This document shows, piece after piece, positions 54,783-63,587 of a stretch of 64,000 bases of DNA. Each line of letters begins with the position of its first letter. Within the stretch, counting starts at the first letter, position 1. The DNA lies in contig NZ_KZ983987.1 in NCBI RefSeq assembly GCF_003569785.1, positions 331,853 to 395,852 of the forward strand, in the 5' to 3' direction. The notes beneath the pieces were generated by a model that searched no databases, was not told the DNA's origin, and saw only the letters and a list, made by a program, of their open reading frames with translations. Source of the DNA: Leucobacter sp. wl10 (GTDB lineage Bacteria; Actinomycetota; Actinomycetes; Actinomycetales; Microbacteriaceae). The position numbers were made by a program, and so were the translations under genes.

Positions 54783-55504
54783 CGGCGGCCCGGTGCGCGT
54801 CGAGCGGGGGTCAGTGCGACGCTGAGCACCGCCGTGGCGGAGAGCGCGGGGAACTCGAGGTCGAAGATCCGCTGTTCCGGACCGGTCTCCGCCGCGGAGT
54901 CGGGACCGGCGCCCGGCAGCCCCGAGCCGCGCGCCTTCGAGACGGCCTCGAGCCGGGTCCACTCCCGGATCCCCGTTGCCGTGCCGAGCGCCTCGGCGAC
55001 CGCGCGCCGCGCGCCGTCGGTGTCCAGCTCGGCGTCGACCCCGAAGGCGGTGGCGCCGGGCGGTGCGATCCCGACCACCGCGATCCCGTCCTCAGCGGCC
55101 GCGGCGCCGGGGAACCCGTCGCCGGAAGGGACCGGGTGCGCGTAGCTGACGCTCACCAGCGGAACCTCGACGCCGCGCACCGCCCCGACGACCCGCAGCG
55201 GACCGTGCGCCGAGCTGCCGCAGGCGCCGCATTGCTGCTGCAGCGCGAAGGCCGGGCCGATCCGCTCCTCGAGCAGCGTCCGGAGCAGGGCGCGCGACAC
55301 CGCGCGGCGCTCCCGCGCTCTCGAGCCGTCGCCGCGATCGCGCCCCGCCGGCTCAGCGGCCGTTCGGAGGGTCGCGGGGGGCGCCGAGCGAGCCGGGACC
55401 GCCGCCCACGCGAGCGTCACGCCGTGCGGGGCGGGGAGACGCGCGAACGGGGCGTGCGCGCGGCCGGTGCCGCGCCGCTGCTCGAGGTGTCCCACGCCGG
55501 GCAT
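54779..55504 (-). CDS. 4'-phosphopantetheinyl transferase, Sfp type
   Basis: 241 residues. FGVDAELDT supplies the magnesium-binding acidic pair and EWTRLEAVSKARGSGL is the W/KEA motif of Sfp enzymes, both in the C-terminal half of the usual pseudodimer. The enzyme would place the phosphopantetheine arm on Ser608 of the synthetase beside it. It is convergent with the M1 gene, their stop codons interlocking in CCTAGC, and starts 9 nt after the MarP-like gene, so those two are one operon. Confidence 0.83.
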   Translation of the reverse strand: MPGVGHLEQRRGTGRAHAPFARLPAPHGVTLAWAAVPARSAPPATLRTAAEPAGRDRGDGSRARERRAVSRALLRTLLEERIGPAFALQQQCGACGSSAHGPLRVVGAVRGVEVPLVSVSYAHPVPSGDGFPGAAAAEDGIAVVGIAPPGATAFGVDAELDTDGARRAVAEALGTATGIREWTRLEAVSKARGSGLPGAGPDSAAETGPEQRIFDLEFPALSATAVLSVALTPARRAPGRR

Positions 55505-55513
55505 GCTACCGGC

Positions 55514-56698
55514 TCACCCGATGCAGGGCCCCGACGAGACGGCCTCCGCGTTCGCGTCGAGGGTCGCGAGCACGGGCAGCAGCTCGCCGACCGTCATGGC
55601 GTACCCGATGTCGGCGCGCGCGGCGTCGCGGGCGAACACGACCCCCGCGACCGCACCTGACTCCGTGAGCAGCGGGCCGCCCGAGTTGCCGGGCTGCACC
55701 GCGGCCGCGAGCCGGTACACGGCACGCGGAGCGGCAGCGCCCCCGTAGATGTCGGCGATCTCCGAGGTGCCGGTCGACAGGACGCCCGCCGGCACGGTGC
55801 GGAAGGGGCCGCCGTACGGGTAGCCCTGCACCGCTCCGCTGCTGCCGGGCGCCAGCGAGTCGGCGATCGGCAGGGCCGGGGCCTCGACGTCGGCGGCGAT
55901 GACGGCGAGGTCGTCGACCGGGTCGAAGTACACGATCCTGCCGTCACGGGCCGGTTCTCCCGGCAGCTCGACGAGCGGGGTCTCGATCCCGGCGACCACG
56001 TGGGCGTTCGTGACGATGCGATCCTCCGCGGCGACGAAGCCGGTGCCGGTGGGAACCGTGCCGCACCCGTAGGCGATGCCGGAGACCCGGGCCACGGACT
56101 CTGCGGCGGCGGCGAGGGCCGGGTCGCCCGTGTCGACCTCCGACGGATCGGGCGACGCGGTGACGGCGTTCTCGGCGATGAGGCCGTCGACCGTGGGCAG
56201 CACGGTGTCGCCGAGCACCGCCGAGTGGAGTCGCGCCATCGCGGCCACCAGGGGATCGGGGGTGAAGCGATCGATGATCCGCAGCACCGAGGAGGACGCC
56301 GCCGCGGAGGAGATTCCCGGAATGCCGGAAGAGGCGACGCCCGCCCCGATGAGCGACACCGAGGTGACGGCGGCCAGGAGACCGAGCGCGCCGCCGAGCA
56401 ACCGTTCGAGCGGGCGCAGGCGCATGCGATCCGCGCCGCGGCGCAACAGCGATCCGATGCTCGAGCCGATCGCGGCTCCGACGGCGAGCAGCAGGAGCGC
56501 CGAGCCGATCACGGCGACGCTGCGCCACCCGCCCTCGGGGATCTGCCGGGCGATCAACGGCAGCGCCCAGGGAGAGACCGCGGCCGCCGCGATGAGGCCG
56601 CAGATCATCCCGAGCGCGGAGAACAGGCCGGCGCGGAAGCCCGCTCCCGCGGCGACGAGCAGCAGGATCACGATCACCACGTCGGCCACCGGGAGCAT
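55514..56698 (-). CDS. marP: MarP-like membrane serine protease
   Basis: 394 residues: four membrane helices of the CvpA type (about 5-130), then a periplasmic trypsin-like domain. The triad is visible as His in VTNAHVV (about 235), Asp in DDLAVIA and Ser in QPGNSGGPL (about 343). Cysteines near residue 215 (YGCGT) and at the C-terminus (SGPCIG) match the disulfide that stabilises MarP. In mycobacteria MarP gives acid resistance by acting on wall hydrolases. It leads the operon with the PPTase gene. Confidence 0.9.
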   Translation of the reverse strand: MLPVADVVIVILLLVAAGAGFRAGLFSALGMICGLIAAAAVSPWALPLIARQIPEGGWRSVAVIGSALLLLAVGAAIGSSIGSLLRRGADRMRLRPLERLLGGALGLLAAVTSVSLIGAGVASSGIPGISSAAASSSVLRIIDRFTPDPLVAAMARLHSAVLGDTVLPTVDGLIAENAVTASPDPSEVDTGDPALAAAAESVARVSGIAYGCGTVPTGTGFVAAEDRIVTNAHVVAGIETPLVELPGEPARDGRIVYFDPVDDLAVIAADVEAPALPIADSLAPGSSGAVQGYPYGGPFRTVPAGVLSTGTSEIADIYGGAAAPRAVYRLAAAVQPGNSGGPLLTESGAVAGVVFARDAARADIGYAMTVGELLPVLATLDANAEAVSSGPCIG

Positions 56699-56703
56699 GA
56701 TTC

Positions 56704-56709
56704 ACCTTA
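56704..56709 (-). promoter_or_regulatory. Candidate -10 (TAAGGT) of the marP-PPTase operon
   Basis: TAAGGT on the minus strand ends 5 nt before the marP ATG. Confidence 0.4.
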
Positions 56710-56756
56710 CGGCGAGACCGCTGAGCGGGGGCTGTGCCCGCGCGGATCCGGCGGGG

Positions 56757-57143
56757 TCAGAGGAACGCCGGAATCCACGACGCGACGAGACCGATCAGCC
56801 CGGCCGCCATCAGCGCCCAGCCCGCCGCGAGGCAGACCCTTGCGGTCGCCGGCGGCTCGACGAACCGGAGGCGATCCGGCCGGCGGCTGCTCGCGTACCC
56901 TCGATGCCAGCCCTCGCCGAGGTGCGCCTCGCCCCGCCGGAGACGGCGCTCCCGGAAGTCGCCGCCCGCGAACCACCGGGCCCGAAGCGCATCGCCCGCG
57001 CGCACGACCGCGATCTCGACGGGTTCCCACGTGCCGTCGGAGAAGCGGAGCGTCCAGCCCGACAGGAGAAGCGGTACGCCCGCACCGAAGCCGATCCAGG
57101 AGACGATCTCTCCGATGAGGGCCAGCACGTCGAGCGGGGTCAC
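56757..57143 (-). CDS. Hypothetical two-helix membrane protein
   Basis: 128 residues from the GTG at 57143. A hydrophobic helix lies at about 4-28 (VLALIGEIVSWIGFGAGVPL) and another at about 105-126 (AGWALMAAGLIGLVASWIP), with a soluble, Arg-rich domain between them (FSDGTWEPVEIAVVRAG, RARWFAGGDFRER). The strand-rich middle looks like a small beta-sheet domain. I recognise no family. It shares the strand of the neighbouring small genes. Confidence 0.65.
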   Translation of the reverse strand: MTPLDVLALIGEIVSWIGFGAGVPLLLSGWTLRFSDGTWEPVEIAVVRAGDALRARWFAGGDFRERRLRRGEAHLGEGWHRGYASSRRPDRLRFVEPPATARVCLAAGWALMAAGLIGLVASWIPAFL

Positions 57144-57220
57144 GGCCTCATCGTAGTCGTTGCGGACGCCGCCCGCCTCAGGCACGCGGGGAGCGGACGC
57201 GCCGTCGACGAGCGGGGCCG

Positions 57221-57538
57221 CTAGCGGACGCCGCCCCCGCCTGCTGCGCGCTCCGGGATGACCACCAGCCCCCGGTTGGTGTGGGACATCTTCAGCATGG
57301 CCTCGATCCACTCCTTCGACAGGGGTGCCCGGCCGGTCTCCGGGAGGCGGAAGGAGATCGGGATGTCCGGCGAGATCCAGAGCGAGACCGAGCCGGTGGC
57401 GCCGGGGCCGGACGGCGCCCACGTGAGAAAGAACGACTCCTTCCTGCGGAGCTTCGCGGAGACCACGAAGCGCACGTGCTCGAGCGTTCGGTCCTCGAAC
57501 TCGAACCCCCGCGTCTTCCCGTAGATGAGAGTTCCCAA
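57221..57538 (-). CDS. DUF7882 family protein
   Basis: 105 residues from a TTG ([21 protein letters not shown]), preceded on the minus strand by AAAAGG. The family pattern [41 protein letters not shown] and RGLVVIPE is complete. These short proteins are abundant, often multicopy, in Microbacteriaceae and look like one small beta-sandwich; their function is unknown. It is an argument for the family assignment of this genome. Confidence 0.82.
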   Translation of the reverse strand: MGTLIYGKTRGFEFEDRTLEHVRFVVSAKLRRKESFFLTWAPSGPGATGSVSLWISPDIPISFRLPETGRAPLSKEWIEAMLKMSHTNRGLVVIPERAAGGGGVR

Positions 57539-57711
57539 GCACGCGCCTTTTGATGAGGAGCAGCGCGAACTCGAGAGGGGCGCCGCGCGCTCCTCCTCGC
57601 CCGCGCGCCGAACCGAGTGGACCGGACAGGGTCGGCCCTGCCGAAGCCGACTGTAGCAATGGAGCCCCCCACCCCGAGGGGTGTACTTTTCGGAGTGCGT
57701 CTGCCCTAGAA

Positions 57712-58356
57712 TCACTCGGATTTCGGGAGCAGCATGCCGTGCTCGATGCCCCAGCGCACGGCCTGGGAGCGGCGCTCGACGCCCATCTTGCGGTACGCCG
57801 AACGGATGTAGGACTTGAGCGAGTTGAGCGTGATGTAGCTGCGATCGGCGATCTCCGGGTTGGTGAGGCCCTGCGTGATCAGCGCGATCACCTCCGCTTC
57901 GCGTGCGCTGAGGCCCTCCCGCTGTCCCGGCCACGCGCCCGAGTGCGGCTCAGGCTCATCGGCGGGGCGACTCCGAACCCTCGGGGCGATGATCTCCCCT
58001 CCGCCGATCCGCTCGAGGTTGTCGACGAGCTCGGCGGCGCTCAGCGACTTCTCGAGGTACCCTCGGCACCCCTTGTCGAGCGCCTTGTCGACGAGGGTCC
58101 CCTGCGTGTTCCACGAGTACACCACGATCGCGCCGGCCGTGGGATCGGCGATGACCCTGTCGATCTCGTCCTGGTCGGCCTGGGCCTGGCCGAAGGTGTC
58201 GTAGAGCGTGAGATCGACCTGGCGATCAGCGGAGTCGTCCACGTCGATCTCGACGACGCGCACGCGCTCCGAGAAGGGCTCCAGCATGGCCCGGAGCCCC
58301 TCGAGGACGAGCTGGTAGTCGTTGATCAGGCGGACGCGCAGCGGCTGACTCTTCAC
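57712..58356 (-). CDS. NarL/LuxR-type response regulator
   Basis: 214 residues from the GTG at 58356. The receiver domain has NDYQLV near residue 12 (Asn-Asp in place of the usual Asp pair), the likely phosphorylated Asp in LTLYDTFG near 53, a Ser in VVYSW and Lys in [11 protein letters not shown]. The LuxR DNA-binding domain is at about 145-210 ([22 protein letters not shown]). No histidine kinase is beside it. It is divergent from hisC with only 28 nt between start codons, so the two promoters must overlap. Confidence 0.9.
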   Translation of the reverse strand: MKSQPLRVRLINDYQLVLEGLRAMLEPFSERVRVVEIDVDDSADRQVDLTLYDTFGQAQADQDEIDRVIADPTAGAIVVYSWNTQGTLVDKALDKGCRGYLEKSLSAAELVDNLERIGGGEIIAPRVRSRPADEPEPHSGAWPGQREGLSAREAEVIALITQGLTNPEIADRSYITLNSLKSYIRSAYRKMGVERRSQAVRWGIEHGMLLPKSE

Positions 58357-58372
58357 GGTCTCAGTATCGCAA

Positions 58373-58378
58373 TAGACT
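58373..58378 (+). promoter_or_regulatory. Candidate -10 (TAGACT) of the his operon
   Basis: TAGACT ends 7 nt before the hisC GTG and lies inside the 28-nt gap to the response regulator gene. Confidence 0.55.
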
Positions 58379-58384
58379 GTCCTG

Positions 58385-59473
58385 GTGACCACCCTGAGCG
58401 ATCTGCCCCTCCGCGCGAACCTCGTCGGCAAACGGCCGTACGGGGCTCCTCAGGATGTCGTGCCGGTGCGTCTCAACGTCAACGAGAACACGCACCCGAT
58501 CCCCGAGAGCGTGGTCGCGGACATCGTCGACTCGCTCGAGCGCGCGGTGCGGGGCGCCAACCGGTACCCCGACCGCGATTTCGCCGAACTGCGCGCCGCG
58601 CTCGCCGGCTACCTCGGCCACGGGCTCGCGCCCGAGCAGCTCTGGGCCGCCAACGGATCGAACGAGGTGCTGCAGCAGGTGCTGCAGGCCTTCGGGGGCC
58701 CGGGGCGCTCGCTGCTGAGCTTCACCCCCACCTACTCGATGTACCCGCTGCTCGCGTCGGGCACGGACACCGGGTGGATCGAGGTGCCCCGCCCCGACGA
58801 CTACGCGCTCACGCCGGAGCTCGTCGTGGCCGCGCTGCGCGAGCACCGGCCCGACGTCGCGATCCTGTGCGGTCCCAACAACCCGACCGGCACGCCGCTC
58901 GACCGCGAGGCGGTCCTCGCCGCCTACGACGCCTTCGACGGCATCCTCATCGTCGACGAGGCCTACCAGGAGTTCGACGCCGAGCGCGAGAGCGCCGTGG
59001 CGCTGCTCGCCGGGCGCCACCGCCTGCTGGTGTCGCGCACGATGAGCAAGGCCTTCGCCTTCGCCGGCGTGCGCCTCGGATACCTCGCGGCCGATCCCGC
59101 CGTGATCGACGCCCTGCGCCTCGTGCGGCTGCCGTACCACCTCTCGGCGCTCACCCAGGCGGCGGCGACGGCCGCGATCCGGCACTCGGAGACGATGCTC
59201 GCCACGGTCGCAGACATCCGGGCCCAGCGGGATCGCCTCGCCGAGGCGCTCGCGGGGCTGGGATACGAGGTGCACCCCTCGGGCGCGAATTTCCTGCTGG
59301 TCGGAGGCTTCGCCGACCCCGCCGCCGTGTTCGAGGCCCTGCGCGCGCAGGGCATCCTCGTGCGCAACCTCGGGATCCCCGGCCACCTGCGCATCACCGC
59401 GGGAACGGAGGCGGAGACGACCGCCGTCGTCGAGGCGATCGCGGCGCTCACCCCGGTAGAATCGAGCACATGA
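58385..59473 (+). CDS. hisC: Histidinol-phosphate aminotransferase
   Basis: A 362-residue PLP enzyme transaminating imidazole acetol phosphate. Lys222 in [14 protein letters not shown] binds [21 protein letters not shown] and VDEAYQEF are the other family marks. It leads hisC-hisB-hisH-priA. The stop overlaps the hisB ATG by 4 nt. hisG, hisD, hisF, hisI and hisE are not in the window. Confidence 0.95.
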   Translation: MTTLSDLPLRANLVGKRPYGAPQDVVPVRLNVNENTHPIPESVVADIVDSLERAVRGANRYPDRDFAELRAALAGYLGHGLAPEQLWAANGSNEVLQQVLQAFGGPGRSLLSFTPTYSMYPLLASGTDTGWIEVPRPDDYALTPELVVAALREHRPDVAILCGPNNPTGTPLDREAVLAAYDAFDGILIVDEAYQEFDAERESAVALLAGRHRLLVSRTMSKAFAFAGVRLGYLAADPAVIDALRLVRLPYHLSALTQAAATAAIRHSETMLATVADIRAQRDRLAEALAGLGYEVHPSGANFLLVGGFADPAAVFEALRAQGILVRNLGIPGHLRITAGTEAETTAVVEAIAALTPVESST

Positions 59474-60078
59474 CCGCTTCCGCACGCACCGCCTCGCTCG
59501 AACGCGCCACGAGCGAGTCGCAGATCGGCCTGAGCCTCGATCTCGACGGCACGGGCGCCTCCGACATCGACACCGGGGTGCCCTTCTTCGATCACATGCT
59601 CACGGCGTTCGCGCGGCACTCGCTCACCGACCTCACGGTGCGCGCCCGGGGCGACGTCCACATCGACGTGCACCACACGGTCGAGGACACGGGGATCCTG
59701 CTGGGCCAGGCGATTCTCGAGGCGCTCGGCGACAAGAGCGGCATCTCCCGGTACGGCGACGCGCTCGTGCCGCTCGACGAGGCGCTCGCGCAGGCCGTCG
59801 TCGACGTCTCCGGCCGGCCGTACCTCGTGCACTCCGGCGAGCCCGCGGGCTACGAGTTCCACCTCATCGGCGGGCACTTCACCGGCTCCATGGTGCGGCA
59901 CTTCTTCGAGGCGCTCACGCTCAACGCGCGCCTCACCGTGCACCTCAGGCTCATCGAGGGCCGGGATCCGCACCACATCGCCGAGGCCGAGTTCAAGGCG
60001 TTCGCGCGCGCGTTCCGCCGGGCGAAGGCGAAGGATCCGCTCGTCGCGGGCGTGCCCTCGACCAAGGGAGCGCTGTGA
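59470..60078 (+). CDS. hisB: Imidazoleglycerol-phosphate dehydratase
   Basis: A 202-residue manganese enzyme. The metal-binding motifs [11 protein letters not shown] (about 35-45), [11 protein letters not shown] and the second half [12 protein letters not shown] with [12 protein letters not shown] are complete. It is the monofunctional form, without the histidinol phosphatase domain. It overlaps hisC and hisH by 4 nt on each side. Confidence 0.96.
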   Translation: MTASARTASLERATSESQIGLSLDLDGTGASDIDTGVPFFDHMLTAFARHSLTDLTVRARGDVHIDVHHTVEDTGILLGQAILEALGDKSGISRYGDALVPLDEALAQAVVDVSGRPYLVHSGEPAGYEFHLIGGHFTGSMVRHFFEALTLNARLTVHLRLIEGRDPHHIAEAEFKAFARAFRRAKAKDPLVAGVPSTKGAL

Positions 60079-60803
60079 CCGCGAAGCGGGTCGTCGCTCT
60101 CGACGGTGCCGGGCGGGCCAAGCCCCGCGTCGCGGTGCTCGACTACGGGTCGGGCAACGTGCACTCCGCCGTGAAGGCGCTGGCGCAGGCGGGCGCCGAG
60201 GTCGATCTGACGCGGGATCCTGAGGCCGTCGCCGCGGCCGACGGACTGCTCGTGCCCGGCGTGGGAGCCTTCGACGCCGTGATGCGGCAGCTGCGCGCGG
60301 TGCGCGGCGACGAGCTGATCGATCGCCGGCTCGCGGGCGGGCGCCCCGTACTCGGCATCTGCGTCGGCGAGCAGGTGATGTTCGAGCGCGGCGTGGAGCG
60401 CGGCGTCGAGACCGCGGGGCTCGGCCAGTGGCCCGGCACGGTGCGCGAGCTTCGCGCCCCCGTGCTGCCGCACATGGGCTGGAACACCGTCGAGGCGCCG
60501 GAGGGGTCGCTGCTCTTCCGCGGCATAGCCGACGAGCGCTTCTACTTCGTGCACAGCTACGCCGCCACCAAGTGGACGCTCGAGGGGCGCGGCGGCCGAT
60601 CGGACGCAGACGCGGAGCGCTTCCGCTCGGGTGCCGCCGCCATCGCACCGGGGGCCGCTCGCCCCCTCGTCACCTGGGCCGAGCACGGCGAGCGCTTCGT
60701 CGCCGCCGTCGAGAACGGCCCGCTGAGCGCCACCCAGTTCCACCCCGAGAAATCGGGCGACGCGGGCATCCAGCTGCTGCGCAACTGGATCTCCGCACTC
60801 TGA
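60075..60803 (+). CDS. hisH: Imidazole glycerol phosphate synthase, glutaminase subunit
   Basis: 242 residues; it releases ammonia from glutamine for HisF. The class I triad is Cys in LGICVGEQ (near 97), His in FHPEKSG (near 225) and Glu two residues later. The consensus G-I-C-L-G-M-Q loop reads CVGEQ here, as in several actinobacteria. The N-terminus carries about 16 extra residues before [10 protein letters not shown]. hisF is not adjacent. Confidence 0.95.
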   Translation: MTAKRVVALDGAGRAKPRVAVLDYGSGNVHSAVKALAQAGAEVDLTRDPEAVAAADGLLVPGVGAFDAVMRQLRAVRGDELIDRRLAGGRPVLGICVGEQVMFERGVERGVETAGLGQWPGTVRELRAPVLPHMGWNTVEAPEGSLLFRGIADERFYFVHSYAATKWTLEGRGGRSDADAERFRSGAAAIAPGAARPLVTWAEHGERFVAAVENGPLSATQFHPEKSGDAGIQLLRNWISAL

Positions 60804-60834
60804 ACCTCCGACCCCACCAAGGAGACATTCCCTC

Positions 60835-61581
60835 ATGAGCGAGCTCGCGCACGGCCCCAAACTGCAGCTGCTGCCGGCCATCGACATGGTCGACGGCAAA
60901 GCCGTTCGCCTCACCCAGGGCGAGGCGGGCACCGAGACCAGCTACGGCAGTCCGGTGGACGCCGCGCTCGACTGGATCGCGCAGGGCGCCGAGTGGATCC
61001 ACCTCGTCGACCTCGACGCGGCCTTCGGCAGGGGCAGCAACGTCGCGGTGGCGCGCAAGATCGTCAAGCGCGCCGGAGACGTGAACATCGAGTTCTCCGG
61101 AGGCATCCGCGACGACGCGAGCCTCGAGGCCGCTCTCGAGATGGGCGCCCGCCGAGTCAATCTCGGCACGGCGGCGCTCGAGAACCCCGAGTGGACCCGA
61201 GCGGTGATCGCCCGCTACGGCGAGCAGATCGCCGTCGGCCTGGACGTGCGCGGCGAAACCCTCGCCGCCCGCGGGTGGACCGAGGAGGGCGGCAACATCT
61301 GGGAGGTGCTCGAGCGCCTCGAGGACGCGAACTGCCCGCGCTACGTGGTCACCGATGTGACGAAGGACGGCACGCTGCGGGGCCCCAACATCGAGCTGCT
61401 CAGGGGCGTGTGCGCCCGCACGACCCGGCCCGTCGTCGCGTCGGGCGGCGTGTCGAGCCTCGACGACCTGGCCGCTCTGCGGGAGATCGTGCCGCTCGGC
61501 GTCGAGGGCGCGATCGTGGGCAAGGCGCTCTACGACGGCGCGTTCACCCTGCCCGCCGCCCTCGACGTGGCGGGGCGCTGA
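60835..61581 (+). CDS. priA: Phosphoribosyl isomerase (HisA, probably bifunctional PriA)
   Basis: A 248-residue TIM barrel. [21 protein letters not shown] (listed by its Asp-Gly-Lys-Val-Arg core) opens the protein; the catalytic aspartates lie in IDMVDG and [10 protein letters not shown]. In actinobacteria this enzyme usually also performs the TrpF reaction, when no trpF gene exists; that cannot be tested from this window. AAGGAGA precedes the ATG by 8 nt. Confidence 0.94.
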   Translation: MSELAHGPKLQLLPAIDMVDGKAVRLTQGEAGTETSYGSPVDAALDWIAQGAEWIHLVDLDAAFGRGSNVAVARKIVKRAGDVNIEFSGGIRDDASLEAALEMGARRVNLGTAALENPEWTRAVIARYGEQIAVGLDVRGETLAARGWTEEGGNIWEVLERLEDANCPRYVVTDVTKDGTLRGPNIELLRGVCARTTRPVVASGGVSSLDDLAALREIVPLGVEGAIVGKALYDGAFTLPAALDVAGR

Positions 61582-61590
61582 CCAGGGTCC

Positions 61591-62463
61591 GTGGCCATCA
61601 AACGCCTGCCGTCCACCGGTGACGCCCCGCGCTCGACGGGGGCGCCCGAGAGCCTCGTCCCCGGCGGCGCGGCGGACTCGGCCGGCTTCCCGTGGGAGGG
61701 GCGCGATTTCGAGCACCACGGCACCGACTTCGCCGACGACGACGGCGCGACGCCGGCGGAGCTCGCCTCCGCTGTGGCGGCCGTGCGGGAGGCGGCTGCG
61801 CGCCTGTCTCCCGGCGGCGGTGAGCCGCTCGCCCGACTGGCGGCGGCTCACGCGGAGGCGATCCTGGCGCTCTCCCGGGTGCGCCTGCTCATCCCGCTGG
61901 TCGCCGAGGCGGGCGACACCGGGCTCACCCCCGAGGGGCGGGTCGTGGACAAGTCGCAGGAGCTCTCCATCGTCACCGTCGCGGCGCCCGATGGCCGCCG
62001 CGTGATGCCGGTGTTCAGCTCGGTCGACGCGATGCGCGCCTGGAACGCGGAGGCCAGGCCGATCCCGGTGCCCGCCCCGCAGGCCGCGCTCGCCGCGGCC
62101 CAGGAGCGCACCGATCTCATCATCGTCGACCCGGGAACTCCGGCCCGGGAGTTCGGCGTGCGGCGCACCCAGCTCCAGGCCGTGGCGCTGGGGCTGCGGG
62201 TCGTCCCGGCCTGGGCGGATCCCGAGGTGCTCGCGGCGTTCCGCGCCTCGACCGCGGAGGACCGCCGCATCGTGGACGTCGTCCTCGGGCCGGGCGACCC
62301 CGAGGGGCGGCTGCTCGCCGCCGAGACCGACGCGACCCTGCACCTCGCCCCCGGCCTCGACCGCGACGCGCTGCAGCGGCTCGTCGCCGCCGCTCAGCGC
62401 CGCTGGGCCGCGAGCGAGGTCATCGCCGAGCGCGTCGACTCCCTCCGGGTGCGCCTGCGCTGA
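61591..62463 (+). CDS. SseB family protein
   Basis: 290 residues. The SseB N-terminal-type domain covers about 95-190 (LLIPLVAEAG, QELSIVTVAAPDGRRVMPVF, AWNAEARPIPV), followed by a second half with LIIVDPGTP. The first 45 residues are disordered. It follows hisA at 9 nt and is the usual neighbour of the his operon in Microbacteriaceae. The molecular function is unknown; the name comes from a Salmonella enhancer protein fold. Confidence 0.85.
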   Translation: MAIKRLPSTGDAPRSTGAPESLVPGGAADSAGFPWEGRDFEHHGTDFADDDGATPAELASAVAAVREAAARLSPGGGEPLARLAAAHAEAILALSRVRLLIPLVAEAGDTGLTPEGRVVDKSQELSIVTVAAPDGRRVMPVFSSVDAMRAWNAEARPIPVPAPQAALAAAQERTDLIIVDPGTPAREFGVRRTQLQAVALGLRVVPAWADPEVLAAFRASTAEDRRIVDVVLGPGDPEGRLLAAETDATLHLAPGLDRDALQRLVAAAQRRWAASEVIAERVDSLRVRLR

Positions 62464-62522
62464 GGGCCTCGCCGGGGCGGTGCCTCGGCACGCACCCTCG
62501 TCGCGCTGCTCTGCCCGCGGCC

Positions 62523-62855
62523 TCAGAGCAGGTTGAGCAGCAGCACGTAGCAGGCGGTACCGGCGGCGATGCTGAGCAGCGCGCGCCGCTTGCAGGCGAG
62601 GTGCACCGCGACCGTGACCGCCGACGCCGCCGCGATGGCCCAGATCTCGCCCGGCCGGGCCATGATCTCGTCGCGCAGCACCGCGATGACGAGGATCAGC
62701 AGCAGCCCCGCGGGCATCCAGGCTCCGAGCCGCTGCACGAGCCTCGACCTGCGCAGCGGCTTGAGCATCGCGAAGGGGATCGCGCGCAGGCCGAGGGTGA
62801 TGACCCCGCCGATGGCGATCGCCGCGATCAGGTACCAGGCGGAGGGGCCGGTCAT
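62523..62855 (-). CDS. azlD: Branched-chain amino acid exporter, small subunit (AzlD)
   Basis: A 110-residue membrane protein with about four helices (WYLIAAIAIGGVITLGLR at the start, then RLGAWMPAGLLLILVIAVL). The second subunit of AzlCD/BrnFE exporters is always of this size. Its ATG overlaps the end of azlC by 4 nt. Confidence 0.9.
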   Translation of the reverse strand: MTGPSAWYLIAAIAIGGVITLGLRAIPFAMLKPLRRSRLVQRLGAWMPAGLLLILVIAVLRDEIMARPGEIWAIAAASAVTVAVHLACKRRALLSIAAGTACYVLLLNLL

Positions 62856-63559
62856 CGCCTCGACCTCTCGAGCAGGTGCCTGAGTACGAGCAGCGCGGTG
62901 AAGAGCGCGAGGCCGACCAGCAGCGCCGAGCCGGGGGCGAGGAGGATCGCGGCGGTCATGGCGAGGCCCGCGAGCGCGATCGACGGGATCTCCCTGCGGC
63001 TGCGCGCGGCGTCGAGGGTCATGACGATGAAGAGCGCGTACAGCGCGAACTCGAAGCCCTCGATGGGCTCGGGGAGCGCGGCCGCGATCGCCACACCCAG
63101 GAGCCCGCCGCCGACCCAGTACGCCTGCATGGCGAGCTGGCCGGTCACGATCCGCGCCGAGCTCAGCTTCTCGGCGGGGAGCAGCGCGTAGGTGGCGTAG
63201 GCCTCGTCGATGAGCGCGTATACGGAGTAGGCGCGGGGGAGTCCCCTGCGCACGCGCCCCAGGGGGAACGAGAAGGCGTAGAAGACGTGCCGGAAGTTGA
63301 GGGCGAACACGGTCGCCGCGATCGTGACGAGGGGCGCCGCCGACGCCAGCATGCTCACCATGAGCAGTTCCACCGACCCCGCGAAGATCCCGATCGAGAG
63401 GGCGGGGGCGAGCCACCACGGCAGCCCGGCCTGCATCACGAGCATGCCGAGCGCCACGCCGAGCGGAAAGATCCCGATCCCGACGCCGAGAGAGTCTGCG
63501 AGGCCCGCGCGCGCCTGTCCCTCCGGGGGCTCGGGGGCGGGCTGGGCGGGAGCGGGCAT
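62852..63559 (-). CDS. azlC: Branched-chain amino acid exporter, large subunit (AzlC)
   Basis: 235 residues from the ATG at 63559, with AGGATGG upstream; an earlier in-frame ATG would add about 16 residues. About seven helices are seen, starting GVGIGIFPLGVALGMLVMQAG, and the family motif ALNFRHVFYAFSFPLGR lies near residue 95. With AzlD it exports branched-chain amino acids or methionine (BrnFE in corynebacteria). It is divergent from an aldo/keto reductase gene. Confidence 0.92.
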   Translation of the reverse strand: MPAPAQPAPEPPEGQARAGLADSLGVGIGIFPLGVALGMLVMQAGLPWWLAPALSIGIFAGSVELLMVSMLASAAPLVTIAATVFALNFRHVFYAFSFPLGRVRRGLPRAYSVYALIDEAYATYALLPAEKLSSARIVTGQLAMQAYWVGGGLLGVAIAAALPEPIEGFEFALYALFIVMTLDAARSRREIPSIALAGLAMTAAILLAPGSALLVGLALFTALLVLRHLLERSRR

Positions 63560-63574
63560 GCGTCCATCCTGCCG

Positions 63575-63580
63575 TATCAT
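63575..63580 (+). promoter_or_regulatory. Candidate -10 (TATCAT) of the aldo/keto reductase gene
   Basis: TATCAT ends 8 nt before the ATG at 63588; another predicted leaderless start. Confidence 0.5.
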
Positions 63581-63587
63581 CGGGGTC

